DNA of 64,000 bases from Streptomyces daqingensis (GCF_014645895.1 NZ_BMMP01000011.1:62001-126000); one strand, 5' to 3'; counted from the first letter of the stretch, positions 19,385 through 27,828 are shown. The notes: a model not told the origin generated them from the sequence alone. A program made the numbers and translations.

Positions 19385-19918
19385 TCAAGAGGCGGGCGTG
19401 CTCGGAACGGCGGACGGCTGTATCCCCTCTATCGCCGCGTTGAAGCGGGTCAGCAGCAGGCAGAACGTCTCCCGCTCGTCCTCGCTCCAGTCCTCCGTCA
19501 GCAGCGCCATCAGCTCGCGGCGCGAGGACCGCACCTGCTCCAAGCGCGAAGAGCCGTGCGGCGAGAGCCTGAGGACGACGGCGCGGCCGTCCTCCGGGTG
19601 CGTGGTGCGCGTGACCAGCCCGGCGTCGACGAGGGGCGCGACCTGCCGGGTGACGGTGGAGGAGTCGATGCCCATGCCCGAGGCGAGCGCCTTGACCCCC
19701 ATGGGGCCGACCTGGTCGAGCCTGTTGAGCAGCAGGTAGGCCGCGCGGTCCATGGAGTTGCGCGCCTGCCCGAGCCCGCCGAGCCGCGTCTGCTCCGCGC
19801 GGCGCGCGAAGACGGCGACCTGATGCTGCATGGCGTCGAGGACGGGGCCCGCGGCCTCGTGTTCCCCGGAGGCACCGTCCGGGCTGTCGTGAGTCATCGT
19901 GTCCGGTTGCGTGGGCAT
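19385..19918 (-). CDS. MarR-family transcriptional regulator
   Basis: MarR-type winged-helix regulator, 177 residues. An acidic N-terminal tail precedes AVFARRAEQTRLGGLGQARNSMDRAAYLLLNRLDQ; the wHTH follows as GVKALASGMGIDSSTVTRQVAPLVDAGLVTRTTHPEDGRAVVLRLS, with the DGR wing characteristic of MarR. The C-terminal helices complete the dimer interface. It is divergent from threonine dehydratase with about 200 bp between, and lies upstream of the sigma-factor gene on the same strand. The ligand is unknown. MPTQPD is taken as the start; an ATG seven codons later is possible. Confidence 0.9.
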   Translation of the reverse strand: MPTQPDTMTHDSPDGASGEHEAAGPVLDAMQHQVAVFARRAEQTRLGGLGQARNSMDRAAYLLLNRLDQVGPMGVKALASGMGIDSSTVTRQVAPLVDAGLVTRTTHPEDGRAVVLRLSPHGSSRLEQVRSSRRELMALLTEDWSEDERETFCLLLTRFNAAIEGIQPSAVPSTPAS

Positions 19919-20119
19919 ACCGAGGTGCTCGCTTCTTAGGAAGTGTCCAAGGGCACGTAACGAACTTGGCTGACGAGGTCCTGACCGACTTCGCTGACGT
20001 ACTCGGTCTGTGCTGACCAGCCTACGCGGCGACGGCGCGGGCCGTGCCTCCGCTGCGTGAACCCGTGCGGGGAGGTATCCTGCGGGGCTCTTCCGGCGTC
20101 GAGCTGCGAGACTGGCCGC

Positions 20120-21349
20120 ATGGTCTCCCCCTCCGATGCGCCCGCGCTGTCCGTCGAGGACGTACGGGCCGCGCAGAAGACGCTCTCCGGCGTGGCCCGG
20201 ACGACGGCGATGGAAGGCAGCCGCCACCTCACGTCCCTGGTCGGCTCGCCCGTCCACTTCAAGTGCGAGAACCTGCAGCGCACCGGCTCCTTCAAGCTGC
20301 GCGGCGCCTACGTGCGCATCGCGGGCCTCACCCACGAGGAGCGCTCCCGCGGAGTCGTGGCGGCCAGCGCGGGCAACCACGCGCAGGGCGTGGCCCTGGC
20401 GGCCTCGCTCCTCGGCGTCGCCTCCACCGTGTTCATGCCGGAGGGCGCGCCGCTGCCGAAGGTCGCGGCGACTCGCGACTACGGGGCGGAGGTCCGGCTG
20501 CACGGCCAGGTCGTCGACGAGACGCTGCACGCCGCGCGCGAGCACGCGCAGCGGACGGGCGCCGTCTTCATCCACCCCTTCGACCACCGCGACGTCGTGG
20601 CGGGGCAGGGCACGCTCGGGCTGGAGATCCTCGAGCAGTGCCCGGAGGTCCGCACGATCGTGGTCGGCGTGGGCGGCGGCGGGCTGCTCGCGGGGATCGC
20701 GGTGGCCGTCAGGGAACTCCGCCCGGACGTACGGCTGGTGGGCGTGCAGGCCGAGGGCGCGGCCGCCTATCCCCCGTCGCTGTCCGCGGGCGCGCCGGTG
20801 ACCCTGGAGTCGGTCTCGACCATGGCCGACGGCATCAAGGTGGGCCGCCCCGGGGACGTGCCCTTCAAAATCATTGGCGACCTCGTCGACGAGGTCCGTA
20901 CGGTGTCCGAGGACGCGCTGTCCAGCGGACTCCTGCTCTGCCTGGAGCGCGCCAAGCTCGTCGTGGAGCCCGCCGGCGCGAGCCCGGTGGCCGCACTGCT
21001 CTCCCAGCCGGACGCCTTCGAGGGGCCCGTGGTGGCGGTGCTCTCGGGGGGCAACGTCGACCCGCTGCTGATGCAGCGGACTCTGCGGCACGGCATGGCG
21101 GCGGCGGGCCGCTACCTGTCGTTGCGGCTGCGGCTGACGGACCGTCCGGGGGCCCTGGCGGCTCTCCTCCAGGAGTTGTCAGTGGTGGACGCTAACGTCC
21201 TGGACGTCAGCCATGTACGGACCGATCCGCGGCTCGGGCTGGACGAGGTGGAGGTGGAGCTGCACTTGGAGACCCAGGGCCCGGAGCACTGCACCGACGT
21301 CGCGGACACCCTGCGCGCGGCCGGTTACAAGGTGGTCCCGACCCGCTGA
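20120..21349 (+). CDS. ilvA: Threonine ammonia-lyase (threonine dehydratase) with ACT domain
   Basis: Fold-type II PLP enzyme, 409 residues, converting threonine to 2-oxobutanoate and ammonia, the first step of isoleucine synthesis or threonine catabolism. The PLP lysine is in CENLQRTGSFKLRGAY; ASAGNHAQGVA is the substrate loop and VGVGGGGLLAGIA the phosphate-binding glycine loop. A C-terminal ACT domain begins near residue 330 (YLSLRLRLTDRPGALAALLQELSVVDANVLDVSHVR), suggesting allosteric amino-acid control. A single ACT and short length resemble the catabolic/TdcB-plus-ACT form. The ATG start at 20120 fits family length; an in-frame GTG 63 bp upstream is less likely. Confidence 0.93.
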   Translation: MVSPSDAPALSVEDVRAAQKTLSGVARTTAMEGSRHLTSLVGSPVHFKCENLQRTGSFKLRGAYVRIAGLTHEERSRGVVAASAGNHAQGVALAASLLGVASTVFMPEGAPLPKVAATRDYGAEVRLHGQVVDETLHAAREHAQRTGAVFIHPFDHRDVVAGQGTLGLEILEQCPEVRTIVVGVGGGGLLAGIAVAVRELRPDVRLVGVQAEGAAAYPPSLSAGAPVTLESVSTMADGIKVGRPGDVPFKIIGDLVDEVRTVSEDALSSGLLLCLERAKLVVEPAGASPVAALLSQPDAFEGPVVAVLSGGNVDPLLMQRTLRHGMAAAGRYLSLRLRLTDRPGALAALLQELSVVDANVLDVSHVRTDPRLGLDEVEVELHLETQGPEHCTDVADTLRAAGYKVVPTR

Positions 21350-21427
21350 GACACCCGCCCGCGGCACCCGGAGAGCGCGCCGGACCGAGGGGGGAACTCG
21401 CGCCACACTCGCGACTGTCGCGATTGC

Positions 21428-21457
21428 TTGACGCGATGTATCGCGTTCACGGATACT
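21428..21457 (+). promoter_or_regulatory. Promoter with overlapping palindromic operator for the ABC exporter
   Basis: A TTGACG -35 (21428-21433) and GATACT -10 (21452-21457) are separated by 18 bp. A near-perfect palindrome ACGCGAT-GT-ATCGCGT (21431-21446) overlaps the -35 and spacer, so a bound repressor would block polymerase. Further TCGCGA/CGCGAT repeats lie just upstream. The ABC genes start about 100 bp downstream. TetR- or PadR-type repressors commonly control DrrAB-like exporters; none is encoded immediately beside it. Confidence 0.6.
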
Positions 21458-21559
21458 GCTGCTCTGCGTAGTCCGCAGAGACAGCTGTTCACTTCGCGTG
21501 CCGGACATGTCCGGCACCCACCAGTCACCACTCGCCTCTCCACACCTGGGAGCCCACTT

Positions 21560-22612
21560 ATGCCAGGCGCCATTTACGCCGAGGGTCTGGTCAAGACCTT
21601 CGGCGAGGTAAGGGCACTGGACGGCGTCGACCTCGACGTCCCCGAGGGCACCGTGCTGGGTCTGCTCGGCCCGAACGGCGCCGGCAAGACCACAGCCGTG
21701 CGGGTGCTCACCACCCTCCTCACGCCCGACAGCGGCAAGGCCGTCGTCGCCGGACTCGACGTCCTCAAGCAGCCCCACGAGGTGCGGCGCTCCATCGGCC
21801 TCTCCGGCCAGTTCGCCGCCATCGACGAATACCTGACCGGCAGGGAGAACCTGCAGATGGTCGGGCAGCTCTACCAGCTCCCCGCACGCGAGGCGAAAGC
21901 ACGCGCGGCCGAACTGCTGGAGCGGTTCAACCTCTCGGACGCGGCGGATCGCACGGCCAAGACGTACTCCGGCGGCATGCGCCGCCGGCTGGACCTCGCC
22001 GCCGCCCTGGTCGTCCGTCCGCCCGTGATGTTCATGGACGAGCCGACCACCGGCCTCGACCCCCGGAACCGGCTCCAGCTCTGGGAGGTCATCGAGGACC
22101 TGGTGGCCGGGGGCACGACGCTGCTGCTCACCACGCAGTACCTGGAGGAGGCCGACCGCCTCGCGCACGACATCGCCGTCGTCGACCACGGCAAGGTCAT
22201 CGCCCGCGGCACGTCCGACCAGCTCAAGGCACAGACGGGCGGCGAGCGGATCGAGGTCGTGGTGCACGACCGCGGCCAGATCCCCACGGCAGAGGCTCTG
22301 CTCGCCGCGCACAGCGTGCAGGGCGCCGCGCAGAGCGGCGTCACCGTCGAACAGCACACCCGCAGGCTCACCGTCCCCGTGACCGGCGGCGCCAAGCTGC
22401 TCGCGGAGGTCATCCGCGAACTCGACTCGCGCGGCATCGAGATCGACGACATCGGGCTGCGCCGTCCCACCCTCGACGACGTCTTCATCACCCTCACGGG
22501 ACACGGAGCCGAGGACGAGGAGACCGCGCCGGCCGAGGGCGACGCCACCGAGGCGGCCGGCGGCAAGAAGAAGCGGAAGTCCAGGAAGCAGAAGAAGGAG
22601 GCCGTCAAGTGA
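21560..22612 (+). CDS. DrrA-type ABC transporter ATP-binding protein
   Basis: ABC ATPase of the daunorubicin-resistance type, 350 residues. Walker A is LGPNGAGKTT (residues 36-45), the ABC signature is YSGGMRRRLDLAAALVVRPP, Walker B VMFMDEPTTGLDPRNR, and the switch histidine is replaced by Gln in LLTTQYLEEADRLA, as is usual in DrrA. The C-terminal DrrA extension (LRRPTLDDVFITLTGH) is present and is followed by an unusual acidic then lysine-rich tail (KKKRKSRKQKKEAVK). It forms an operon with the permease gene, overlapping by 4 bp. It probably exports a hydrophobic compound; the substrate is unknown. Confidence 0.92.
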   Translation: MPGAIYAEGLVKTFGEVRALDGVDLDVPEGTVLGLLGPNGAGKTTAVRVLTTLLTPDSGKAVVAGLDVLKQPHEVRRSIGLSGQFAAIDEYLTGRENLQMVGQLYQLPAREAKARAAELLERFNLSDAADRTAKTYSGGMRRRLDLAAALVVRPPVMFMDEPTTGLDPRNRLQLWEVIEDLVAGGTTLLLTTQYLEEADRLAHDIAVVDHGKVIARGTSDQLKAQTGGERIEVVVHDRGQIPTAEALLAAHSVQGAAQSGVTVEQHTRRLTVPVTGGAKLLAEVIRELDSRGIEIDDIGLRRPTLDDVFITLTGHGAEDEETAPAEGDATEAAGGKKKRKSRKQKKEAVK

Positions 22613-23475
22613 CTGCCACCAGCACGGCGCCGACGGCCCCCCGTCCGGCCGCCCCGGCCGGCGGCGGCCTCCGCCAGTCCGTCACCGACTCGCTGACCAT
22701 GGCGAAGCGCAACCTCATCCGCATGGTGCGCATCCCCGAGGTGGTCATCTTCGGGCTGTTCCAGCCCATCATGTTCGTGGTGCTCTTCAGCTACGTCTTC
22801 GGGGGCTCCATCAACCTGCCGGGCGCGGGCCTCGATCCGGGCCTCTACCGCGAGTTCCTGATGGCCGGGATCTTCGCCCAGACCGTCACGTTCGCCACCG
22901 CCGGGGCGGGCGCGGGCATCGCCGAGGACATGCACAAGGGCCTCATCGACCGCTTCCGCTCGCTGCCCATGGCGCGCGGCGCGGTCCTCACGGGGCGGAC
23001 GATCGCGGACCTCGTCCAGACCGCCCTGACCTTGATAGTGCTGGCCGTCGTCGCGGCGCTCGTCGGCTGGCGCACCCATGAGAACGGGCTGAAGGTGCTC
23101 GCCGGGTTCGGCCTGCTGCTTCTCCTCGGCTACGCCTTCACCTGGATCGGCGCGCTGATCGGCCTGTCGGTCCGCACGCCGGAGGCGGCGACCTCGGGCG
23201 GGCTCATCTGGCTCTTCCCGCTGACGTTCATCTCGAACGCCTTCGTGCCGTCGCAGAACATGCCGACGGTCCTGCGGCACATCGCCGAGTGGAACCCGTT
23301 CAGCGCCACCGTGCAGGCCTGCCGCGAGCTGTTCGGCAACCTCCCGCCGAACTACCCGGTGCCCGACGCCTGGCCGATGCAGCACCCGGCGTGGGCCTCG
23401 CTGATCTGGTCGATCGCGATCATCCTGTTCTTCCGGACTCTCGCGGTGCGCAAGTACAAGTCCGCCACGGCCTGA
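22609..23475 (+). CDS. DrrB-type ABC-2 permease
   Basis: ABC-2 type membrane component, 288 residues with six predicted helices. After an Ala/Pro N-terminus comes LTMAKRNLIRMVRIPEVVIFGLFQPIMFVVLFSYVFGGSI, typical of DrrB, and the LIWLFPLTFISNAFVPSQNMPTVLRHIAEWNPFSATVQACRELF region near the end, which is the conserved ABC-2 signature. The GTG start overlaps the ATPase stop by 4 bp (GTGA). It would form the exporter with the upstream ATPase. A 32-bp perfect palindromic terminator lies 90 bp downstream. Confidence 0.92.
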   Translation: MTATSTAPTAPRPAAPAGGGLRQSVTDSLTMAKRNLIRMVRIPEVVIFGLFQPIMFVVLFSYVFGGSINLPGAGLDPGLYREFLMAGIFAQTVTFATAGAGAGIAEDMHKGLIDRFRSLPMARGAVLTGRTIADLVQTALTLIVLAVVAALVGWRTHENGLKVLAGFGLLLLLGYAFTWIGALIGLSVRTPEAATSGGLIWLFPLTFISNAFVPSQNMPTVLRHIAEWNPFSATVQACRELFGNLPPNYPVPDAWPMQHPAWASLIWSIAIILFFRTLAVRKYKSATA

Positions 23476-23564
23476 GCGCCGGACAGACCGGAGGGCGGCC
23501 GGCGGGCCGCCGGAGCAAGACCGGCGGAAGCCTGAGCGTCCCCGAGTCGCCCGGCGGGCATGGC

Positions 23565-23596
23565 AGTGGGCCCCGGCCTCGAGGCCGGGGCCCACT
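23565..23596. terminator. Bidirectional terminator between the ABC operon and greA
   Basis: A perfect 32-bp palindrome with 16-bp arms: AGTGGGCCCCGGCCTC at 23565-23580 and its exact complement at 23581-23596. It lies between two convergent genes, the permease (+) and greA (-), and can terminate both. Confidence 0.88.
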
Positions 23597-23629
23597 CGCG
23601 TGCGGTCCCGGGCGGCAGCCCGCGGGCGC

Positions 23630-24127
23630 TCAGCCCTGGTAGGGCTTGGCCTGGAGGATCTTCACCGAGGCCATCTTGCCGTTGGGGAGTTCGTACTCCG
23701 CTTCCGTACCGACCTTCTTGCCGTTCACGCCGCTGCCCAGCGGCGACTGCGGGGAGTAGGTCTCGATCTCCGAGCTCGCGTACTCGCGTGAGGCGAGCAG
23801 GAAGGTCACCGTGTCGTCCTCGTCGCCGTCGAAGGCGATCGTCACGACCATGCCGGGGGCCACCACACCGGTGTCCTCGGGAGCTTCACCGACCTTCGCG
23901 TTCTCCAGGAGCTGCTCCAGCTGCCGCACGCGCAGCTCCTGCTTGCCCTGCTCCTCCTTGGCCGCGTGGTACCCGCCGTTCTCGCGGAGGTCACCCTCCT
24001 CGCGAGCCGCCTCGATCTTCTTGGAGATCTCGGTGCGTGCAGGACCCGACAGGTACTCCAGCTCGGCCTTGAGCTGGTCGTACGCCTCCTGGGTGAGCCA
24101 GGTGACGTTGTCGCTGGTCTGGGTCAC
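23630..24127 (-). CDS. greA: Transcription elongation factor GreA
   Basis: GreA, 165 residues. It rescues backtracked RNA polymerase by stimulating transcript cleavage through the secondary channel. The N-terminal coiled coil includes WLTQEAYDQLKAELEYLSGPARTEISKKIEAAREEGDLRENGGYHAAKEEQ, with the acidic tip residues in EGDLRENGGY. The C-terminal FKBP-like domain ends SPLGSGVNGKKVGTEAEYELPNGKMASVKILQAKPY. Translation starts with ATG; a GAGGAGCACC sequence on the reverse strand upstream serves as ribosome-binding site. Monocistronic. Confidence 0.96.
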   Translation of the reverse strand: MTQTSDNVTWLTQEAYDQLKAELEYLSGPARTEISKKIEAAREEGDLRENGGYHAAKEEQGKQELRVRQLEQLLENAKVGEAPEDTGVVAPGMVVTIAFDGDEDDTVTFLLASREYASSEIETYSPQSPLGSGVNGKKVGTEAEYELPNGKMASVKILQAKPYQG

Positions 24128-24259
24128 AGGTGCTCCTCGTCGGTACTGGGAATAAAAACATCGCCCTGCCCATGAGGCTGCGCCTTCAGGGTGGGGCGGA
24201 AACTACGAGCCTAACAATTCAGGCTCAAAAGGGAAGAAGGGCGGACGCTGCGTGCGGCC

Positions 24260-24724
24260 TCAATGACCTTCGGTTCCCCGGGGTTCGCACCCCATGAGTT
24301 CGGCGCTGGTCGCGCGCGTCGTGGTGCGCACGGAGGCCACGGTGTCCACGCGGTCCTCACCGGCCGCGAAGGGGACGTCCTTCCGCCCCACCTCGGCGCC
24401 GTCGGACGACAGCGCCCGCAGCGTGCAGACGCCTTCGGTCTCCGCGTCCTTGCGGACCTCGACGTGTACTTCCACCGTACGGCCGGAGACCACCTTGAAC
24501 TTGATCATCTCGCCGCTGACCTTCTGCGAGGAGATGTAGCCGGCGCCGATCCAGGCGAGGACCGCCAGGCCCAGCACCCCCAGCACCGCGCCGACGGCCT
24601 TGAGCCTGCGGTCCGTGCGCGCATCCCGCTCCGCGGCCGTTCCCGTGCTCCCGTACCGGCCCGCGGGCGGCACCGCAGAACCGGGGGCGCGCTCTTCGCC
24701 CGCGTCAGCTCGCAGGTCAGCCAT
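24260..24724 (-). CDS. DUF4307 membrane protein
   Basis: A 154-residue actinobacterial protein with a cytoplasmic N-terminus (ADLRADAGEERAPGSA...PPAGRYG), one membrane helix (LKAVGAVLGVLGLAVLAWIGAGYI) and an extracytoplasmic beta-rich domain: ISSQKVSGEMIKFKVVSGRTVEVHVEVRKDAETEGVCTLRALSSDGAEVGRKDVPF. This matches DUF4307, commonly found beside mca in actinomycetes. It is divergent from mca with about 110 bp between starts. The ATG was preferred over a GTG four codons upstream. Function unknown. Confidence 0.83.
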   Translation of the reverse strand: MADLRADAGEERAPGSAVPPAGRYGSTGTAAERDARTDRRLKAVGAVLGVLGLAVLAWIGAGYISSQKVSGEMIKFKVVSGRTVEVHVEVRKDAETEGVCTLRALSSDGAEVGRKDVPFAAGEDRVDTVASVRTTTRATSAELMGCEPRGTEGH

Positions 24725-24836
24725 GGCCGGGTCCACTTCCGTCGCTCGGGGGCGGTCAGCAATCGGGAATACATCGGGGTGCCGATTCGGTCACTATAGG
24801 AGTCGCCTGCCGTGACGAGTTAACGAGGACCGAGTC

Positions 24837-25706
24837 TTGACTGACCAGCTGCGACTGATGGCCGTGCACGCGCACCCCGACGACGAGTCGAGCAAGGGCG
24901 CCGCCACCATGGCCAAGTACGTGTCCGAGGGGGTGGACGTGCTGGTCGCGACCTGCACAGGAGGCGAGCGGGGCTCCATCCTCAATCCCAAGCTCCAGGG
25001 CGACTCGTACATCGAGGAGCACATCCACGAGGTACGGAAGAAGGAGATGGACGAGGCCCGGGAGATCCTGGGCGTCAAGCAGGCCTGGCTCGGCTTCGTC
25101 GACTCCGGCCTCCCCGAGGGCGATCCCCTGCCGCCGCTGCCGGAGGGCTGCTTCGCCCTCCAGCACGTGGACGTCGCGGCGGGCGCCCTGGTGCGCCTCA
25201 TCCGCGAGTTCAAGCCGCACGTGATGACGACGTACGACGAGAACGGCGGCTACCCGCACCCCGACCACATCATGACCCACAAGATCTCGATGGCCGCCTT
25301 CGAGGCCGCGGGAGACCCTGACAAGTACCCGGAGGCGGGTCCCGCCTGGCAGCCGCAGAAGATCTACTACAACCAGGGGTTCAACCGGCCCCGCACCCAG
25401 GCGCTCCACGAGGCGCTGCTCGAGCGCGGTCTGGACTCTCCCTACGGGGAGTGGCTGGAGCGGTGGAAGTCGATGGGGCGCGAACGCGAGATCACCACGT
25501 ACGTGCCCTGCGGGGACTTCTTCGAGATCCGCGACAAGGCCCTGATCGCCCACGCCACCCAGATCGATCCGGACGGCGGCTGGTTCCGGGTCCCCATGGA
25601 CGTGCAGCGGGAGGTCTGGCCGACGGAGGAGTACGAGCTGGCGAAGTCGCTCGTGGAGACCTCGCTACCCGAGGGCGACCTCTTCGCGGGCATCCGGGAG
25701 AATTGA
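24837..25706 (+). CDS. mca: Mycothiol S-conjugate amidase
   Basis: Zinc-dependent LmbE-family amidase, 289 residues. It cleaves mycothiol S-conjugates to a mercapturic acid and GlcN-Ins, the actinobacterial thiol-detoxification route. The metal motif AHPDDESSKG is at residues 12-21, followed by VATCTGGERGSI and PHPDHIMTH, the second metal-binding segment. The C-terminal HATQIDPDGGWFRVPMDV stretch distinguishes Mca/MshB-type proteins. A rare TTG start is used: no nearby ATG or GTG gives the family N-terminus, and CGAGGACCGAG lies upstream. The following small membrane gene begins 4 bp after its stop. Confidence 0.93.
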   Translation: MTDQLRLMAVHAHPDDESSKGAATMAKYVSEGVDVLVATCTGGERGSILNPKLQGDSYIEEHIHEVRKKEMDEAREILGVKQAWLGFVDSGLPEGDPLPPLPEGCFALQHVDVAAGALVRLIREFKPHVMTTYDENGGYPHPDHIMTHKISMAAFEAAGDPDKYPEAGPAWQPQKIYYNQGFNRPRTQALHEALLERGLDSPYGEWLERWKSMGREREITTYVPCGDFFEIRDKALIAHATQIDPDGGWFRVPMDVQREVWPTEEYELAKSLVETSLPEGDLFAGIREN

Positions 25707-25710
25707 ACAC

Positions 25711-26019
25711 ATGACCCTGATGAGTCCGACGCACAACGCCGCGGCCCAGCTCCTCCCGCTGGCGAAGGAACTGGACGAGAACAAGGTGACGCCGGGCGTC
25801 CTCGGCTTCCTCGTCTTCGCCGCGATGGGCCTCGCGGTGTGGATGCTGATGAAGTCGATGCACCGGCACATGAACAAGGTCGACTTCGAGGAGCAGCCGG
25901 CAGGGGCGGACAAGGCCGAGCGGTCCTCCGCCTCCGCCTCCTCCCCGGCGCCCGCGGGCCCGTCCCCCGCCCCGGCTTCGCCGTCCGGGGGCGGGGAGCG
26001 GCGCAACCCGGGCGTCTGA
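25711..26019 (+). CDS. Small membrane protein of the mca operon
   Basis: A 102-residue protein. Residues 28-47 (VTPGVLGFLVFAAMGLAVWMLM) make one membrane helix, preceded by a short amphipathic segment (LLPLAKELDENK) and followed by a charged loop (KSMHRHMNKVDFEEQ) and a Pro/Ala/Ser-rich tail. It begins 4 bp after mca and is almost certainly co-transcribed with it. A small membrane protein in this position recurs in actinomycetes. No enzymatic motif is visible; function unknown. Confidence 0.78.
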   Translation: MTLMSPTHNAAAQLLPLAKELDENKVTPGVLGFLVFAAMGLAVWMLMKSMHRHMNKVDFEEQPAGADKAERSSASASSPAPAGPSPAPASPSGGGERRNPGV

Positions 26020-26056
26020 CCGCACGAGACCGCGTACGTACGACGGGAGTTCCGCC

Positions 26057-26722
26057 ATGTTGTTCGGCAGCCGAAACCATCACCTCCCGACGGCCGAGGA
26101 GGCCCTCCCGGGCCGCCCGGAACGGGAGTTCTCCGTCCCCGACCGCCACACGGTGCTCGGCAATCCGCTGCTGGGCCCGTACCCGGAGGGCCTGGAGGTG
26201 GCGGACTTCGCCATGGGCTGCTTCTGGGGCGCTGAGCGCGTCTTCTGGCGGACGGACGGCGTGTGGACGACGCTGGTCGGCTACCAGGGCGGCCACACCC
26301 CGAACCCGACGTACGAAGAGGTCTGCTCCGGCAGGACGGGGCACACCGAGGGCGTACGCGTCGTCTTCGACCCCGCCCGCGTCTCGTACGAGACGCTGCT
26401 CAAGCTCTTCTGGGAGTCGCACGACCCGACTCAGGGCTTCCGGCAGGGCAACGACACCGGCACCCAGTACCGCTCGGCGATCCACAGTCACGGCCCCGCC
26501 CAGCAGGCGGCGGCGGAAGCGTCGCGCGACGCCTACCAGAAGGTCCTCACCGCGTCCGGGCACAAGGAGATCACCACCGAGATCCTCCCGGCGCTCGACC
26601 GGCCCTTCTACCCTGCGGAGGGCTACCACCAGCAGTACCTCGACAAGAACCCGGCGGGTTACTGCGGCATCGGCGGCACGGGCGTGAGCTGCCCGGTCGG
26701 GGTCGCGCCGAAAGGCGACTGA
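26057..26722 (+). CDS. msrA: Peptide-methionine (S)-S-oxide reductase MsrA, copy 1
   Basis: MsrA, 221 residues, which reduces methionine-S-sulfoxide in proteins. The catalytic motif is MGCFWGAERVFW (Cys55 nucleophile), with the GHTEGVRVVFDP and FWESHDPTQGFRQGNDTGTQYRS signatures and the FYPAEGYHQQYL motif near the C-terminus. An N-terminal extension of about 50 residues is typical of the longer bacterial form. It follows the small membrane gene in the mca operon (38 bp gap), linking it to thiol and oxidant defence. Its last 108 bp before the final codons are duplicated almost exactly at 32169-32276, on the far side of the accessory island. Confidence 0.95.
   Translation: MLFGSRNHHLPTAEEALPGRPEREFSVPDRHTVLGNPLLGPYPEGLEVADFAMGCFWGAERVFWRTDGVWTTLVGYQGGHTPNPTYEEVCSGRTGHTEGVRVVFDPARVSYETLLKLFWESHDPTQGFRQGNDTGTQYRSAIHSHGPAQQAAAEASRDAYQKVLTASGHKEITTEILPALDRPFYPAEGYHQQYLDKNPAGYCGIGGTGVSCPVGVAPKGD
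26603..26710 (+). repeat. Left copy of a 108-bp direct repeat (msrA 3' end)
   Basis: Bases 26603-26710 match 32169-32276 with one mismatch (T at 26614, C at 32180). The repeat encodes FYPAEGYHQQYLDKNPAGYCG onward, the MsrA C-terminus. It borders the accessory island on its left side. Homologous recombination between the two copies would remove 5,566 bp including all four island genes and leave one msrA reading frame. Confidence 0.9.
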
Positions 26723-27045
26723 ACGGCCAAGAACCGCGCTTCATCGGTTCGCGCCGCCTTCTCTTAGAACTCCAAACCGCCGCCGCGCGTGATGAGTTGG
26801 CGCCTGCCGACCGGGCAGAGGGACTACCGGCCAGATGAACTTCTGGGAAGACCTCGACGACCGCTGAATCCCGCGGCGCAAAGCCACCACACCCGACGGC
26901 GCCGCGCCCCCTGAGCACACCTCTCCTGACCGGCCGGCCATCACTCCATGGCCGAATGTATGCCCTTGTTTGCGCATCTGATGACTGCTGTCCTGGACTT
27001 GCCAGCATCGGATGCACCTGGCCGGTTCTGAGCACCAGTCACGCA
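26723..27045. other. Left junction of the accessory island, no supported gene
   Basis: Composition shifts here from about 70% GC to visibly more AT-rich DNA. There is no tRNA, integrase or recognisable insertion sequence. A short frame at 26835-26867 encodes MNFWEDLDDR, which could be the 3' remnant of a lost gene. The promoter of the Crp-type gene must lie at the right end of this stretch, but I could not identify convincing -35/-10 hexamers. Confidence 0.45.
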
Positions 27046-27828
27046 ATGGGTGCTGTTGGGGGGGCAGCGTTGGTGTCAAGGTACGACTCCCCGAGTGATC
27101 CCCCCAGAACAGGCAAGCCTAGGTGCACCTCTCCTTCCTTCGATAACTGGCCCACCGGTACCTTCCTCGGCGACTTGCCGAGCCGCCTCCGTGCTGAACT
27201 CCTGCGACTCGGCACGAGCTGCCGCTACGTAGCAGACGAGACCGTGATCGAGGAGGGCGACCTCTCTAGTCACGTGGTGCTAATACGCTCCGGGTTCGCG
27301 AAGGTCACGGCCCGACGGGACAACAGCGACGAGGCTCTGCTAGCCATTCGCGTGGGTGGTGACGTAGTCGGGGAGATGGCCGCCATGGATCACGCCCCGA
27401 GGTCCGCAACAGTGACGGCATGTGGCGAGATCACGGCCTCCGTAGTCCAGAGCTCCGACCTGCAAGGCTTCCTCCAAGATCACCCCGATGCAGCTATGAC
27501 CCTCGCCGGAATCGTGGCCCAGCGGTTGCGGTGGGCCAATCAACGTCGAATCGAGTTCGGCGGTTATCCGGCCAAAGTACGGCTGGCCCGAGTACTCGCA
27601 GAACTCGCCGCGTCATATGGACATCCAGTGCTTCGAGGCCTGGTCATCGGTGTCACCCTCACTCAGCCCGAGCTGGCGGCGTTGACGGGTTCCCGCGAAG
27701 TGACCATCTACAAGGCACTGCGCGAACTACGCCAGGAAGGTCTGCTCACGACGGGGTATCGGCGGATCACCGTGCTCAACCTTCAGCGTCTACGCAAGAT
27801 CGCTCAGCTCCCCCCCAGCCTCTCGTAG
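27046..27828 (+). CDS. Crp/Fnr-family regulator of the accessory island
   Basis: Cyclic-nucleotide-binding regulator, about 260 residues. Residues 36-160 form the beta-roll: FLGDLPSRLRAELLRLGTSCRYVADETVIEEGDLSSHVVLIRSGFAKV, with the phosphate-binding cassette VGGDVVGEMAAMDHAPRSATV, which retains the Glu, Arg and Ser that contact a cyclic nucleotide in Crp. A dimer helix follows (GIVAQRLRWANQRRIEF), then a winged HTH with TQPELAALTGSREVTIYKALRELRQEGLL. The start is uncertain; ATG at 27046 or GTG at 27073 fit best. It precedes the three-gene operon by 117 bp and probably binds the palindrome at 27839-27856. Confidence 0.88.
   Translation: MGAVGGAALVSRYDSPSDPPRTGKPRCTSPSFDNWPTGTFLGDLPSRLRAELLRLGTSCRYVADETVIEEGDLSSHVVLIRSGFAKVTARRDNSDEALLAIRVGGDVVGEMAAMDHAPRSATVTACGEITASVVQSSDLQGFLQDHPDAAMTLAGIVAQRLRWANQRRIEFGGYPAKVRLARVLAELAASYGHPVLRGLVIGVTLTQPELAALTGSREVTIYKALRELRQEGLLTTGYRRITVLNLQRLRKIAQLPPSLS

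Noticed and set aside
20057..20119. A longer threonine dehydratase starting at an upstream GTG
   Set aside because: The extra 21 residues (Cys/Ser/Gly-rich) do not resemble the family N-terminus; the ATG at 20120 gives normal length.
26835..26867. A ten-codon frame (MNFWEDLDDR) as a gene
   Set aside because: Too short and without context; it may be the tail of a lost gene and is mentioned only in the gap description.
26723..27045. A tRNA-based attachment site or an integrase at the island edge
   Set aside because: No tRNA sequence and no recombinase gene are seen; the only repeats are the msrA segments.
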